Shown here in pieces: positions 16,734 through 25,241 of a stretch of DNA of 38,279 nt. Origin of the DNA: Hydrogenophaga sp. 2FB. GTDB lineage: Bacteria; Pseudomonadota; Gammaproteobacteria; Burkholderiales; Burkholderiaceae_C. The notes under the pieces were generated by a model, which searched no databases, had not been told where the DNA came from, and was given only the letters and a program-made list of their open reading frames with translations. The DNA lies in assembly GCF_005503365.1 (NCBI RefSeq), contig NZ_SCML01000060.1, positions 1 through 38,279 on the forward strand. Direction: 5' to 3'. The translations under genes were made by a program, and so were the position numbers. How positions within the stretch are numbered: the stretch's first letter is position 1; every line of letters starts with the position of its first letter.

Positions 16734-17301
16734 TGAGTGATGACCAGAGCCAGCGTGGACAAGCCCTGCCAGGCTGCTCTACAACGATGACGGCCGGAGT
16801 GACCAAGAAGTTGAAACCGTGGATAACCCATGCCGCCGAAAGCAGTTGCCCACAACTGAACCGATTCAATTGCGGCCCTTCAGAAAAAGCCTTACATTGC
16901 ATCCCGCTACGTCCACGTGACGTTTCGCAGGCCAAGTGCCTGCCCGTACAGCTCCCAAGCAGGAGCAAGCCGCACCTCTCCAAGTTGAGAGATGCGCGCC
17001 AGGATCAAGACGGTCCAAAACCGGGTCAGTGACCCAGCAGCTTGTCCCGCGACGCGGACAGGAAGTGGCGACCCCCTTGGGGTATAGCCCGCTAGCAATC
17101 CATCAGGTCCAACACTGGACCCGCCTTCACGTGTTGTTCTCTACAGAAGCACCTGAGCCGGCGACCCTCTGGGTAAATCAAGCAATCACTTCACGTGCCG
17201 ACGCACGCGCCCACCTAGAGTGGCAAGTCAATCCGCCTGGCAAAGCTGGGAGCCCAAGAGGCTTACAAAGGGAATGGCGGGAAAGAGCGCTCGCGGAATG
17301 G

Positions 17302-17448
17302 GTCAGGGGTCAAGTCCCCCTGACAAGTGAAGTCACGAGATCAGCGAATAGCTGTTCGAGGCTGGCCAACCGAAAACGGCCCTGACCTTGAAGGTCAGTT
17401 AACCCCCCTGAGCCCGCTCACTGGTTCAGGGTGCCCCTCGCAAGAGGG
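17302..17448 (+). other. Tandem hairpins, candidate structured RNA
   Basis: Four stems follow one another: GTCAGGGG with CCCCTGAC (17302-17324), the palindrome CTGACCTTGAAGGTCAG (17382-17398), CCCTGA with TCAGGG (about 17406-17431), and CCCTC-GCAA-GAGGG (17435-17448), which has a GNRA tetraloop. GC-rich DNA gives some hairpins by chance, but the density and the GNRA loop stand out. I know no RNA family that fits. Confidence 0.35.
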
Positions 17449-17751
17449 TTGCCCCGCGGAGTCGCTTCCCGTGACGGCAGGATGGATTACTAACGTACTT
17501 GGCGAAAAACCCGACTTGAGAAAGATGCCCGTCAGGGGGCGCAAAACCTGAAATCCAAGCTGTAGAGGGGCCGCGAGGCCCGATGTAGGCGTGCGTGCGT
17601 TGTTCTGTTGCTTTTGTGGGGTCGGTCGATAGGCCGTGCTCAAGCAATGGCAAGGGGAGAACGTATGCACCAGGTGCGCAAGAGCGGGTAAGGCCGCGGG
17701 CGCGTGAATGTGAAACCGCGGGGCGACCCTGCAATGAGGAAGAACGACCAT

Positions 17752-19245
17752 ATGGAAGCAGAGCAGAGCATTGATGACGACGACTTCGAGTTGCCAAATC
17801 CAAAGGAGGTAAACCGGCAGATCAGCGCGGAGTTGGCGGCGCGCAGGCGTGCAGCGACCAAGCTGCGGCGAAACACGGGTGTGCTGACGAAGGTCGCCGC
17901 CCGCGCGGAGGACCGCTTTGCTGGGAACTTCCAACGTCAGGTGATCTACATCTTCGAGAACGCAGAGCTACCGGCGGGCACGGGGCGAAAGCGGGCGATG
18001 TCCGAGACGACGCAGACCGAGCACAAAGAGGCGCTCATGCGTGTGCAGAAAGAACTGAAGAAGGAGCGAGTGCTCCTGCGAAATCTGAACGAGGTGAGTC
18101 GCAAGCACGCAGGCATTCTGGTCAAGCGTTGGCTTGCTGCCGGCCAGTCATACGGAACGATCAAGAACAAGGTGAGCAAGCTCCGAGTGATTCTCACGCT
18201 GCTGGGTAAGCCTCAAGTCGTGCCGCGCGACGGGGAGTTCAAAGACTGGCTCGAGGAGAACGGCATCGCGCTGGAGAAGCAGCGCAAGAGCAAGATCGCG
18301 CTCGAGCCCAAAACCTGGACCGTCAAGGGTGTCGACCCGATTGCTGTGATGGCGCAGATGCGCGGAGAGCACGGTGAGGTTGCCATGTGCCTTGAGATGA
18401 TGTTCGCGTTTGGTCTTCGCGCGAGGGAGGCAACGCACATGGCGCCAATCATTGGTGACCTGGGGGATAGCCTATTCGTGCGGGATGGTTCGGTCGGTGG
18501 TGCCAAAGGTGGCAAGGCGAGGACGATACCGTTCTCGGATGATCCGGCGATTCGTGTCTGGCAGCGAGACGCACTAGAGCGCGCGAAGGTTCTTGCGCGA
18601 AAGCACCGTCAGATGTGCCTTTCGGTTCCTGGCAAGGACTACGTGCAGATGAAGAACCACTTCTATTATGTGTGTCGCAAGTACGGGGTAACCGGGGACG
18701 GTCTTGGGGTTCTTCCTCACGGCCTGCGCCACATGTATGCCCATCGCCGCCATATGGAGTTGACGGGAAGGCCCGCGCCTGTGGTTGCGACGATTCCGAT
18801 GGCGCAATACCGGGCAGATGCTGAGCGGCTCAAGGAAGGCGCTGCGCGACTGAGCTTGGAGATGGGCCATGTGCGCCCCTCGATCACGGCGGCCTACAAC
18901 GGCAGCGTGCACTCGCAGTCCAAGGAGGAGGCGGCGCGCACGCAGGCCTGGATCGACCGTTTTGAATCGTGTGAGGGCCTGAAGGTGCTGGTGAAGTCTC
19001 TGGACTTCCGCGGCGTGTACCTGAGCGGCAAAGCAGCGCAAGGCGTTCGACTGCAGAGCGGCGACAGCATCCGGCTGCTGGTGGACAAGGAAAAGAGCCC
19101 GCAAATGGCGTTCGAGATCGAGGTCTTGCAGCGCTCGGTGGCCGGTCTGATCAAGCTGGAGGAGGGGTTGCGCGTGGAGGTCGTGCATGCCGCGCAGGCC
19201 GAGGAGCGGCGCGACATCTTCCTTGAGTTGAACCTGCAGGCCTAA
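17752..19245 (+). CDS. Tyrosine integrase (Integrase_1-like)
   Basis: 497 residues from ATG 17752, which has GAGGAAG nine bases upstream; in-frame starts at 17704 and 17734 lack one. The N-terminal part has an acidic tip and a long helical region (about 30-120). The core-binding domain is about 110-200. The catalytic domain shows Arg223 in FGLRAREATH, His323 and Arg326 in HGLRHMYAH, His373 in EMGHVRPSIT and Tyr near 382 in AAYNGSV. All catalytic residues are present. About 110 C-terminal residues extend past the tyrosine. It resembles the Integrase_1/Phage_int_SAM families common on proteobacterial islands. Its end is 180 bases from the right copy of a 19-bp direct repeat, and an excisionase-like gene follows. 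Confidence 0.85.
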   Translation: MEAEQSIDDDDFELPNPKEVNRQISAELAARRRAATKLRRNTGVLTKVAARAEDRFAGNFQRQVIYIFENAELPAGTGRKRAMSETTQTEHKEALMRVQKELKKERVLLRNLNEVSRKHAGILVKRWLAAGQSYGTIKNKVSKLRVILTLLGKPQVVPRDGEFKDWLEENGIALEKQRKSKIALEPKTWTVKGVDPIAVMAQMRGEHGEVAMCLEMMFAFGLRAREATHMAPIIGDLGDSLFVRDGSVGGAKGGKARTIPFSDDPAIRVWQRDALERAKVLARKHRQMCLSVPGKDYVQMKNHFYYVCRKYGVTGDGLGVLPHGLRHMYAHRRHMELTGRPAPVVATIPMAQYRADAERLKEGAARLSLEMGHVRPSITAAYNGSVHSQSKEEAARTQAWIDRFESCEGLKVLVKSLDFRGVYLSGKAAQGVRLQSGDSIRLLVDKEKSPQMAFEIEVLQRSVAGLIKLEEGLRVEVVHAAQAEERRDIFLELNLQA

Positions 19246-19475
19246 GAGCGGACGGAGGCACGAATGGCAGAAAGCTGCCTTGCGACCCGGCAGGCAGAAG
19301 GGGGGCGACGAGACAGAAGTTGCGGCGGTCAGTGGGTTTGCGCTGGAACTGGCCCGGTTTGAGGTGCAGTTGCGCGATCTGCTGCTGAGCCGGCAGGACA
19401 AACCGGGGCGGGCCCCAAGAACCCGAAAAGTTAGTTTTCGACGATCAACAGTCGCTTTATCACGAGAGACGCGAA
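19246..19475 (+). other. Gap with possible small ORF and att-like repeat
   Basis: A TTG-started frame from 19280 has plausible codon use and a Leu-rich helix (ALELARFEVQLRDLLL), but it runs past its likely end through the repeat into the next gene, so I do not call it a gene. It may be a decayed small protein. Confidence 0.3.
19425..19443 (+). repeat. 19-bp direct repeat, right copy (candidate attR)
   Basis: GAAAAGTTAGTTTTCGACG, one base different from the copy at 13729-13747 and in the same orientation. It lies between the integrase stop and the start of the excisionase-like gene, a usual place for an attachment site. Confidence 0.5.
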
Positions 19476-19772
19476 ATGCACACCAAGGGCAATGTCAATA
19501 TCCGAAGCATGCACACCCATGCGCTGCTGTTTGAAAAGTACGGCGTGCGAGTCACGCTGCGCCAGGCGGCAGAGATACTCCACATCAGCATGGACGTCCT
19601 GCGAGAAGAAGAAAGCAGGAATCTCGTCACGGTTCCGTATTACATTGACCACGGCGAGCAGTGGGTCGATATCCGGGACGTGGTCCAGTATCTCGATCTG
19701 GGCAGGGAGCATGCGCAATTCCTCGCGAATAAGCTGATCGAAAGGCAGTCCAACGGGATGAACGCTGTCTGA
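19476..19772 (+). CDS. Small HTH (excisionase/AlpA-like) protein
   Basis: 98 residues. The middle holds a MerR/excisionase-type winged-helix fold: TLRQAAEILHISMDVLREEE, then a wing with VPYYIDHGEQWVDIRDVVQYLD. Such small proteins bind att regions and set the direction of integrase reactions, or act as local regulators. It lies 230 bases after a tyrosine integrase and just past the candidate att repeat, which supports an excisionase role. The start at 19476 has a weak GAGAG upstream; a second ATG lies 12 codons inside. Confidence 0.6.
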   Translation: MHTKGNVNIRSMHTHALLFEKYGVRVTLRQAAEILHISMDVLREEESRNLVTVPYYIDHGEQWVDIRDVVQYLDLGREHAQFLANKLIERQSNGMNAV

Positions 19773-19800
19773 AGCAAGAGCAGCGCGCCACGCACCGAAC

Positions 19801-20709
19801 ATGCGCAAAAGGGGGCTGCACTGCGGTCTCCCTTTTCCTTTGCGTGTCGTACACCGGATACGCCATGCTGCGCACAGCTCAGATCGAGACTCACCTGCAC
19901 GGGCACTCGTCACGCGACAGGTCGATCAATGGGCTGCGCAGGAGATCATGGCGACGCTCGTCTCCCGCTTGGCCTACCGGATCAACAGCCGCACGCGTTT
20001 CTGCGAGATATTTCTGATGCCGGTCATCGCGCCTGCGGACTGGGAGGTTGTCGGGAGCGACGCCGCCTGGAAAACCGCATGTTTCGCAGTAGGCGACGCT
20101 CTGGATCGCTGGCTACCCCGCAAGACGACCAAGACTGTCTTTCACGGCATTCGCCCATTCGACTGTGTCAGTGCCTGGCACCCTGTTGCACTGCGCAGTC
20201 ACCTCTACCGCACCGTGCCGGGCAACGATCAGGGCGTGATCTCCACGCAGATTGAAAAGGTTACTTTGCCGGATGGGGCCCCGCGTCAGGGCTTCCTGTG
20301 CATGGTGCTTACCAGCGAGCTAGGCTGGCCGACGGTCTCCACCAACACCATGGCCGATTTGCGCCTGCGCGAGGTGACCGCGTTTGCGCTGCAGGAAGCC
20401 GTGCACCTGCCGGCCCCGATCGTGCTTTCACCCGATCGCGTGCAGTTCGCGATCCTCGAGGGCGTGTGTCGGTGGCTGAGCGAGCTCGACCGCGTGTGCA
20501 AGCTGTGAGGATGGAGCGCAACCCCCGTCGCATCCTCAGCCGATGTCGTGAAAGTCACGCTGCATCTGGACAGCGATCAAGTGCCGGAGACGCAGTTCAC
20601 GCTGCGCCGGCACCAGATCGGCCTGCGCGGCATCAACGAAATCCTTCAACGGTTGATGTCGCTCGCACCCCACATGGACGCAGCGTGCGATGGTCCTGCG
20701 CCCGCTTGA
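19801..20709 (+). pseudogene. Interrupted second copy of the gene at 10545
   Basis: From about 19909 the frame matches the protein at 10545 block by block: MATLVSRLAYRINSRTRF, TKTVFHGIRPFDCV, GFLCMVLTSELGWP. A TGA at 20506-20508 stands where the other copy has a leucine codon, and the same frame then continues with GWSATPVASSADVVKVTLH and QIGLRGINEILQ to a TGA at 20707. The N-terminal 40 residues are not conserved and may be lost by a frameshift. The rest is well conserved, so the lesion is recent, or the stop is read through, or the base is an error. A conserved element follows, as at the other copy. Confidence 0.7.
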
Positions 20710-20725
20710 TTTTTGGCCACGCACG

Positions 20726-20774
20726 CTTGACAGCTCGTGCATTCGTGCTTCCATGGATCGAACCTGATTCACAG
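20726..20774 (+). promoter_or_regulatory. Conserved intergenic element, copy 2
   Basis: TTGACAG, TTCGTGCTT, CATGGATCGAACC and GATTCA occur in the same order and almost the same spacing as at 11492-11537, while the bases between are changed. Here it lies directly upstream of the small ORF at 20788 and the AAA+ ATPase. Confidence 0.45.
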
Positions 20775-20787
20775 GTGAACGAAGCCA

Positions 20788-20906
20788 TGCTCACCTACCA
20801 ACCCGAATCGGTCGAAGCGATCCGGTCAGCGGGAGAAGTCGCTGCGCTGTCCGTGGTGTTGCGCCTGGTGAGCCATGAAAAACCAGAACTTGGAACGAAA
20901 ACGTGA
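20788..20906 (+). CDS. 39-residue peptide coupled to AAA+ ATPase
   Basis: ATG 20788 has a good AGGTGA nine bases upstream. The peptide starts MLTYQPESVEAIRSAGEV and continues as a short hydrophobic helix (AALSVVLRLV) with a charged tail. Its stop overlaps the GTG of the ATPase gene as GTGA, the classic sign of translational coupling. Because the ATPase has only a weak site of its own, this peptide may mainly drive its translation, or be a small partner. I recognise no family. Confidence 0.6.
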
Positions 20907-22924
20907 ATGCGCTGAAAAATGGGATTGGCTTCTTGATTGCATGGACCGAAGGCGTGGTCGGGGTCTTGGCCGCCTGGATGGGGCGGGTTCTGCTCCAGGT
21001 CTGGTTGATCAGCTTGGTCTTTGGCGCCATCTTCCACGGTGGCCCGCAGATCTACCCCCAAGCCGACACGTTCGCGTTCTACGCCCCCGCGTTCCTATGC
21101 GGGATAGGTGTTGCGTCGCTCGCCTGGCGCATGTTGGGCTACTGGGTGTTGAAAGACATGGGCGTCAACGCGTCGCTCTGGATGCGCATGGTTGCGCCTT
21201 GGGCAGCGTTGGCCGGGGTGGCGGCAATGCTGTTCATGGCCTCGTTCTACACTTGGCTCTCGGTGAGCATGGCCTATCTCGCCGTGTTCACTTCCTTCAA
21301 TACGCTGCTCGCGTGGCTGGTCGCCTATGGTCCTCTCCAAGCCGGTGCGAGGCACGAGCGCCGCGTTCGGACCGCCACGTGTGCCACGCGATCCGACGCG
21401 GCGAGCGACAAGAGGGAGCCGGTAGCCCGCTCCGTTCTCCCCGGACTGAGTTTCCAGCATATCCACGGCAACACCGAGATCAAGGGGCGGCTAAAGGACG
21501 CGGCGCAAGCCATCGTCGGTCGCCGCGATGCCCGGCAACCCGCGCGCAACGGCATCCTGCTCTTTGGTGAGCCGGGCAACGGCAAGACCGCATTCGCCGA
21601 AGCCCTGGCGGGTGAACTTGGGCTGCCATTCCTACAGCTGTCCCATGCCGACGTGGCGAGCGAGTGGGTGGGCGAGAAGACCGTTCGCATCAGTACCGCC
21701 TTTGCCCACGCACGGCGCCAGCAACCTTGCGTTTTGTTCGTTGATGAGGTGGACAGCTTTCTCGAAGCGCGCGACGGAGGAGCGCGGGGCGTGAAGGAAG
21801 ACCGCGACGTGGTCAATGCCTTGCTGACGCTGATGGTGGATATCCGAAAGGAGAAGATCATCCTAGTGGCCGCCACCAACCACTTGGACCGGCTCGATGG
21901 CGCTGGTATTCGCGAAGGCCGTTTCGACTTCAAGGTGGAGATCACGCCCCCTGACGGCGAGGCACGCATCGGCTTACTGAACCACGGCCTCAAAACCAAC
22001 CTCCCCGAGGCCCGCGTCGAGCAGTCTGTTGTGGAGGCGATCGCCCGGCGCTGGAACGGCTTCTCCGTGAAGCGCATCCTGGCCGTGACCGAAGAACTGA
22101 CAGCCTACCTGCAGCGCCAGGGGAAGGTTCACCCTGAGTACGAAGACTTCATGGGCGCGCTGCGAATCTTGCAAGGGCGCCGGGGCACCACCCTGGAGAA
22201 CGTGAAACCGTTGAGTGAATTGGTGCTCTCATCAGCCACCCGGGAAATGCTCAATTTGATTTCCGGGCGCATGTCCGACCCAGAGCACACCGAGGCGCAC
22301 GGTGGCACTTTGCCCACCGGCGTCCTGTTCTATGGTCCTCCCGGCACCGGCAAGACCGCCACCGTCAAGGCGCTGGCCAAGGAGATCGACTGGGCATTTC
22401 TCCCTGCCACTGGCGCCGACTTGGCCCGCGATCCCAAGGAGTTGGAGAAGCTCTATTCCAAGGCCAAGGAACTGCGTCCCTGCATCATCTTCGTGGATGA
22501 GGCTGACGAGTTGCTCAAGAGCCGCGAGTTCTCCCAGCGCACCGAGGCAACCAACAAGCTGCTCACGCTCATGGACGGCGTGAATGACCGTGTGAAAGAC
22601 GTGGTTTGGATCGCGGCGACGAACAACCCCGAGCAGATCGATGCGGCGCTACTGCGCGGTGGGCGGTTCACGGAGAAAGTGCTGTTCGAGCGACCGAGCG
22701 CGGAGGGGCTGGCGCTCTACTTGGAGAGTTGGTTCGAAAGCCGAAAGGTCAGGCTGGAGCGGGGATTCACGGTCGACGCGGTAGGGCAGATGCTCAAAGG
22801 GGAGAGCATTGCCAACGCCGAGGCGGTTGCGCAGGCTGCGCTGAATCGTGCGATTTCGAGGCGCAGTATGCCCGTGGTGGTCATGCCAGATGATTTGAAT
22901 CAGGCGATCCGGATGGTGCTTTGA
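20903..22924 (+). CDS. Membrane-anchored double AAA+ ATPase
   Basis: 673 residues. The first 140 hold about four hydrophobic segments (near 8-46, 57-78, 92-115 and 117-141), then a basic linker to about 175. Two AAA+ domains follow. D1 has Walker A GEPGNGKT near 223, Walker B VLFVDEVDSF near 279, an Asn sensor in AATNHLD and a GRFDFKV arginine region. D2 has GPPGTGKT near 478, IIFVDEADEL near 528, AATNNPEQID and RGGRF near 586. The double-ring build resembles Cdc48/p97 and FtsH-like modules, but no HExxH protease motif is present. It probably remodels or extracts membrane-associated proteins; the substrate is unknown. The GTG start overlaps the upstream peptide stop. Confidence 0.8.
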   Translation: MNALKNGIGFLIAWTEGVVGVLAAWMGRVLLQVWLISLVFGAIFHGGPQIYPQADTFAFYAPAFLCGIGVASLAWRMLGYWVLKDMGVNASLWMRMVAPWAALAGVAAMLFMASFYTWLSVSMAYLAVFTSFNTLLAWLVAYGPLQAGARHERRVRTATCATRSDAASDKREPVARSVLPGLSFQHIHGNTEIKGRLKDAAQAIVGRRDARQPARNGILLFGEPGNGKTAFAEALAGELGLPFLQLSHADVASEWVGEKTVRISTAFAHARRQQPCVLFVDEVDSFLEARDGGARGVKEDRDVVNALLTLMVDIRKEKIILVAATNHLDRLDGAGIREGRFDFKVEITPPDGEARIGLLNHGLKTNLPEARVEQSVVEAIARRWNGFSVKRILAVTEELTAYLQRQGKVHPEYEDFMGALRILQGRRGTTLENVKPLSELVLSSATREMLNLISGRMSDPEHTEAHGGTLPTGVLFYGPPGTGKTATVKALAKEIDWAFLPATGADLARDPKELEKLYSKAKELRPCIIFVDEADELLKSREFSQRTEATNKLLTLMDGVNDRVKDVVWIAATNNPEQIDAALLRGGRFTEKVLFERPSAEGLALYLESWFESRKVRLERGFTVDAVGQMLKGESIANAEAVAQAALNRAISRRSMPVVVMPDDLNQAIRMVL

Positions 22925-23324
22925 CGTGGTTGAAGGGGAGTGTTGAAGGTGTAAGGCAGGCCGCACGCCGTGGCACTTGGGGACCCTTGCCTGCGCTGCG
23001 CTCGCTGGCGCCTGCGGGGTAGGTCACGACAGCACAGCCGTAGCCGGTGACGGGCGCGCGACAGCAGGCAAAAAGAGGCGGTTGAACGCGGTGGCCCTGG
23101 GGCGATATCGGGTCAAACGCGCCCGCTCAATAAAAGATAAATAACTAGCTGAGAGACAATTTTGGGTCGCGCTCCGGAGACGTCCTGGCGCTAGTGGGGC
23201 CCTGTTGATCGACCTTTTGTCTTTCTTTTGTTGACTTTGTAGCCAGAGCGCTCGTGTCTCTCGAGTGTCGAGGCGGTCAGCGGTACGTGTGGCGAGGTTT
23301 ATCCGGAGGAGGGGGAGTTTGGGG
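22925..23324. other. Intergenic region after AAA+ gene
   Basis: I see no gene in these 400 bases. There is an AT-rich island near 23128-23160 and otherwise GC-rich DNA with weak hairpins. No obvious terminator follows the ATPase stop. Confidence 0.4.
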
Positions 23325-23352
23325 TTGACATAGTTTGCTATTCATATATGTT
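23325..23352 (+). promoter_or_regulatory. Promoter of AT-hook recombinase-like gene
   Basis: A consensus TTGACA at 23325-23330 and TATGTT at 23347-23352 are 16 bases apart in an AT-rich tract, 110 bases upstream of the start at 23466. Confidence 0.6.
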
Positions 23353-23465
23353 TTATTAGAAAGGCGACTCGTATTTGAGAAGCTCTCTTGCCCGGCATCT
23401 TTGATGCATCCATCGCCGCCGTCGATCTGAGCACCACACCCGACCCCAGTAAGCGCTGAACAAAC

Positions 23466-24935
23466 ATGAAGCCCACCACCCATCGCAGCGCGCCCGTCGA
23501 TGCGCCAACCCCAAAGCGTGGCCGCGGCCGGCCCCGTATCCATCCCATTGCGCCTGATCTCGGCCCCGAGCCCGAGCCGATCGCGCCACCCCTACATGGG
23601 CGCACCAACCCCGCCGCACCCAATCACCTGCAAGCCGTGCAGAGCTGGAGCGAGATCTGCCGCACTAAGCGCCCTCGCGCCATGGCCCCTAGCAGCATCG
23701 CGGCCAACGAGGTTCTGTGGGGCGGGTGGTGTCAGTGGCTCGCAGCTCAGGCACTGCACTGGAGCGATGCCACAACCAGCAACGTGCGCGCCTTCCTGGA
23801 CGGGCCCGCGCCAAGCTTGCGCCGGCGCAGACGACCCCCGCTCAACCCCACGCGCATGTCCAGCCTCACGCGCGTGCGCTACTTTCGCGTGCTCAAAGGC
23901 ATCTACGAAAACGCTGTCAACCAGCGCTGGATAGAGCAAGCGCCCACCACTGACGCCCCCCAGCCGGCCTACATTGCCAAAGATGCCCAAGGCGCAGTAC
24001 TACCCCCTGGCGTGCTTGCGCGGCTGCAAAACACCAACCTGCTTCGCCAGACATTCGCGCCCAGCACCGATAGCTACCGCCAGTGGTGGTTGCTGCGCGA
24101 CCGCGCGATCGTCGCCCTGACGGCCGAGACGGGCATCACGAGTGCCGAGTTGATCAACCTGAAACTCTGCGACCTGGGCGCAGGCGGGCTCAACATCTTG
24201 CGCGCGATGGATGCCACCGCGCAGCGCTCTGTGTATGGCGACGAGCCGTGCGAGAGCACCGACTTGAGCGTCAACGAAATTGGCATCGACAACCCCTGCG
24301 GGGCTCGGATGCCCCAGGCCCCAGTCGTGCTCACCATCGCCCCTTCGCTCACCTTGCAAGGTCGAAGCCTCACGCTGCCCGCGCGCGTGTGCGAAACGCT
24401 ACTGCCATGGGTCAAACTGCGCGAACACCTGCTCACGCGCACCGCGGCCCGCTTTGGCCGATCCAGCGACCGAGACGCCTTCTTATACCGGCACAGCCTG
24501 CAAGGTCCGCTTTTCCCATCGCGCCAGAAACGCCGACGCACAGCGCAATCCGACTCAGCGCGCGAGGACCCTCAGCTACCGGCCAGCTCTACGTTTTACC
24601 CCATGGAGAGCGCGGCGCTTTACCTGATCTTCAAGCGAGCCTTCGCGGGCTTGAGCGAAGCGACCAAGCCCGAACAAACCCAGCCACAGGATGCGTCGCC
24701 GCTACTTGAGCACCACGGCGCCCGGGGCCCATCGGTCATCCGCAACACGATCATCCAGCTCTGGCTGAGGACACTGAGCGAAGAGGAGGTGCAGTGGCGC
24801 GCGGGCTTCAAGACAATCGAGAGCCTGCACGTCATCGCGCGAGGCGCCGGGATTGAAACGCGCTCTGAAAACGATCCCCAAAACCCAGAACATCCAGATG
24901 CAGCAAAGACTCCAGAACCGCATGCCGGACGCTGA
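23466..24935 (+). CDS. Recombinase-like protein with AT-hook, likely inactive
   Basis: 489 residues. The N-terminus has an AT-hook, KRGRGRPRIHP, for minor-groove binding. Residues about 55-160 look like the core-binding domain of tyrosine recombinases, and 180-470 like a stretched catalytic domain. The first catalytic arginine is missing: TETGITSAELINL-like sequence replaces TGLR.SEL (the actual run is TAETGITSAELINLKL). The later region GPSVIRNTIIQLWLR may correspond to the His-Xaa-Xaa-Arg box but has Ser for His, and no tyrosine follows at the expected place. It is therefore probably a DNA-binding relative without strand-transfer activity. The 3' end overlaps the small membrane gene at 24898 by 38 bases. 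Confidence 0.65.
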   Translation: MKPTTHRSAPVDAPTPKRGRGRPRIHPIAPDLGPEPEPIAPPLHGRTNPAAPNHLQAVQSWSEICRTKRPRAMAPSSIAANEVLWGGWCQWLAAQALHWSDATTSNVRAFLDGPAPSLRRRRRPPLNPTRMSSLTRVRYFRVLKGIYENAVNQRWIEQAPTTDAPQPAYIAKDAQGAVLPPGVLARLQNTNLLRQTFAPSTDSYRQWWLLRDRAIVALTAETGITSAELINLKLCDLGAGGLNILRAMDATAQRSVYGDEPCESTDLSVNEIGIDNPCGARMPQAPVVLTIAPSLTLQGRSLTLPARVCETLLPWVKLREHLLTRTAARFGRSSDRDAFLYRHSLQGPLFPSRQKRRRTAQSDSAREDPQLPASSTFYPMESAALYLIFKRAFAGLSEATKPEQTQPQDASPLLEHHGARGPSVIRNTIIQLWLRTLSEEEVQWRAGFKTIESLHVIARGAGIETRSENDPQNPEHPDAAKTPEPHAGR

Positions 24936-25116
24936 CATCCTGAAAATCTCTATGTTCTTGGGTATCGCTTTTGGGATACCGCCCAACATGCGTTTGGGCA
25001 AGCAGAACACGTCATTGGCCGAAGAGGGCGAAAGCGAGCACCGGCACTTCGACAACGAACTCGCCTTCCTCAACGCACTCACCCGGTTCGCATCGCTGGC
25101 AAGCCTTGGCGATTGA
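24898..25116 (+). CDS. Small membrane protein, tandem copy 1
   Basis: 72 residues beginning MQQRLQNRMPDADILKISMF. A hydrophobic stretch (ISMFLGIAFGIPPNM) is followed by a charged helical tail with RLGKQNTSLAEEGESE. It is clearly paralogous to the protein at 25337, and the 20 bases before both starts are also similar (GAACATCCA then ATG), which fixes the start. It overlaps the preceding recombinase-like gene, so it is probably cotranscribed. The tail is longer than in copy 2. No family recognised. Confidence 0.6.
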   Translation: MQQRLQNRMPDADILKISMFLGIAFGIPPNMRLGKQNTSLAEEGESEHRHFDNELAFLNALTRFASLASLGD

Positions 25117-25241
25117 GCGCGCGGCCGACCAACCGCTACGCGAAGCTGGAAGCCGACCTGCAGGAGCGGGAGTCAGCCAATGCCCATCGCAAGATGGCCG
25201 GCACCGTGCGGGGCATTGCGCAAAGCGTGTTCCGAGCTGAG

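Larger units (their letters stand above)
16530..17751. other. Long non-coding region upstream of integrase
   Basis: No open frame in these 1.2 kb has a ribosome site or recognisable motif. The right half contains several hairpins in succession (17302-17448) and long-range complementary segments near 17472 and 17527. A DnaA-box-like GTGGATAA at 16819-16826 is isolated. The region may hold a structured RNA, a recombination site or the leader of the integrase gene. Confidence 0.45.

Noticed and set aside
16819..16826. GTGGATAA, a DnaA-box-like octamer
   Set aside because: A single copy without AT-rich DNA or further boxes; the iteron origin at 6094 explains replication better.
17395..17934. Minus-strand frames of 125-179 codons over the hairpin region
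   Set aside because: Odd composition rich in Pro, Ser and Arg, no ribosome sites, and overlap with the integrase 5' end.
20298..20906. 202-codon frame overlapping the broken gene and the 39-residue peptide
   Set aside because: The first two thirds is a shadow of the interrupted copy of the 10545 family; only the last part from ATG 20788 has a ribosome site and coupling.
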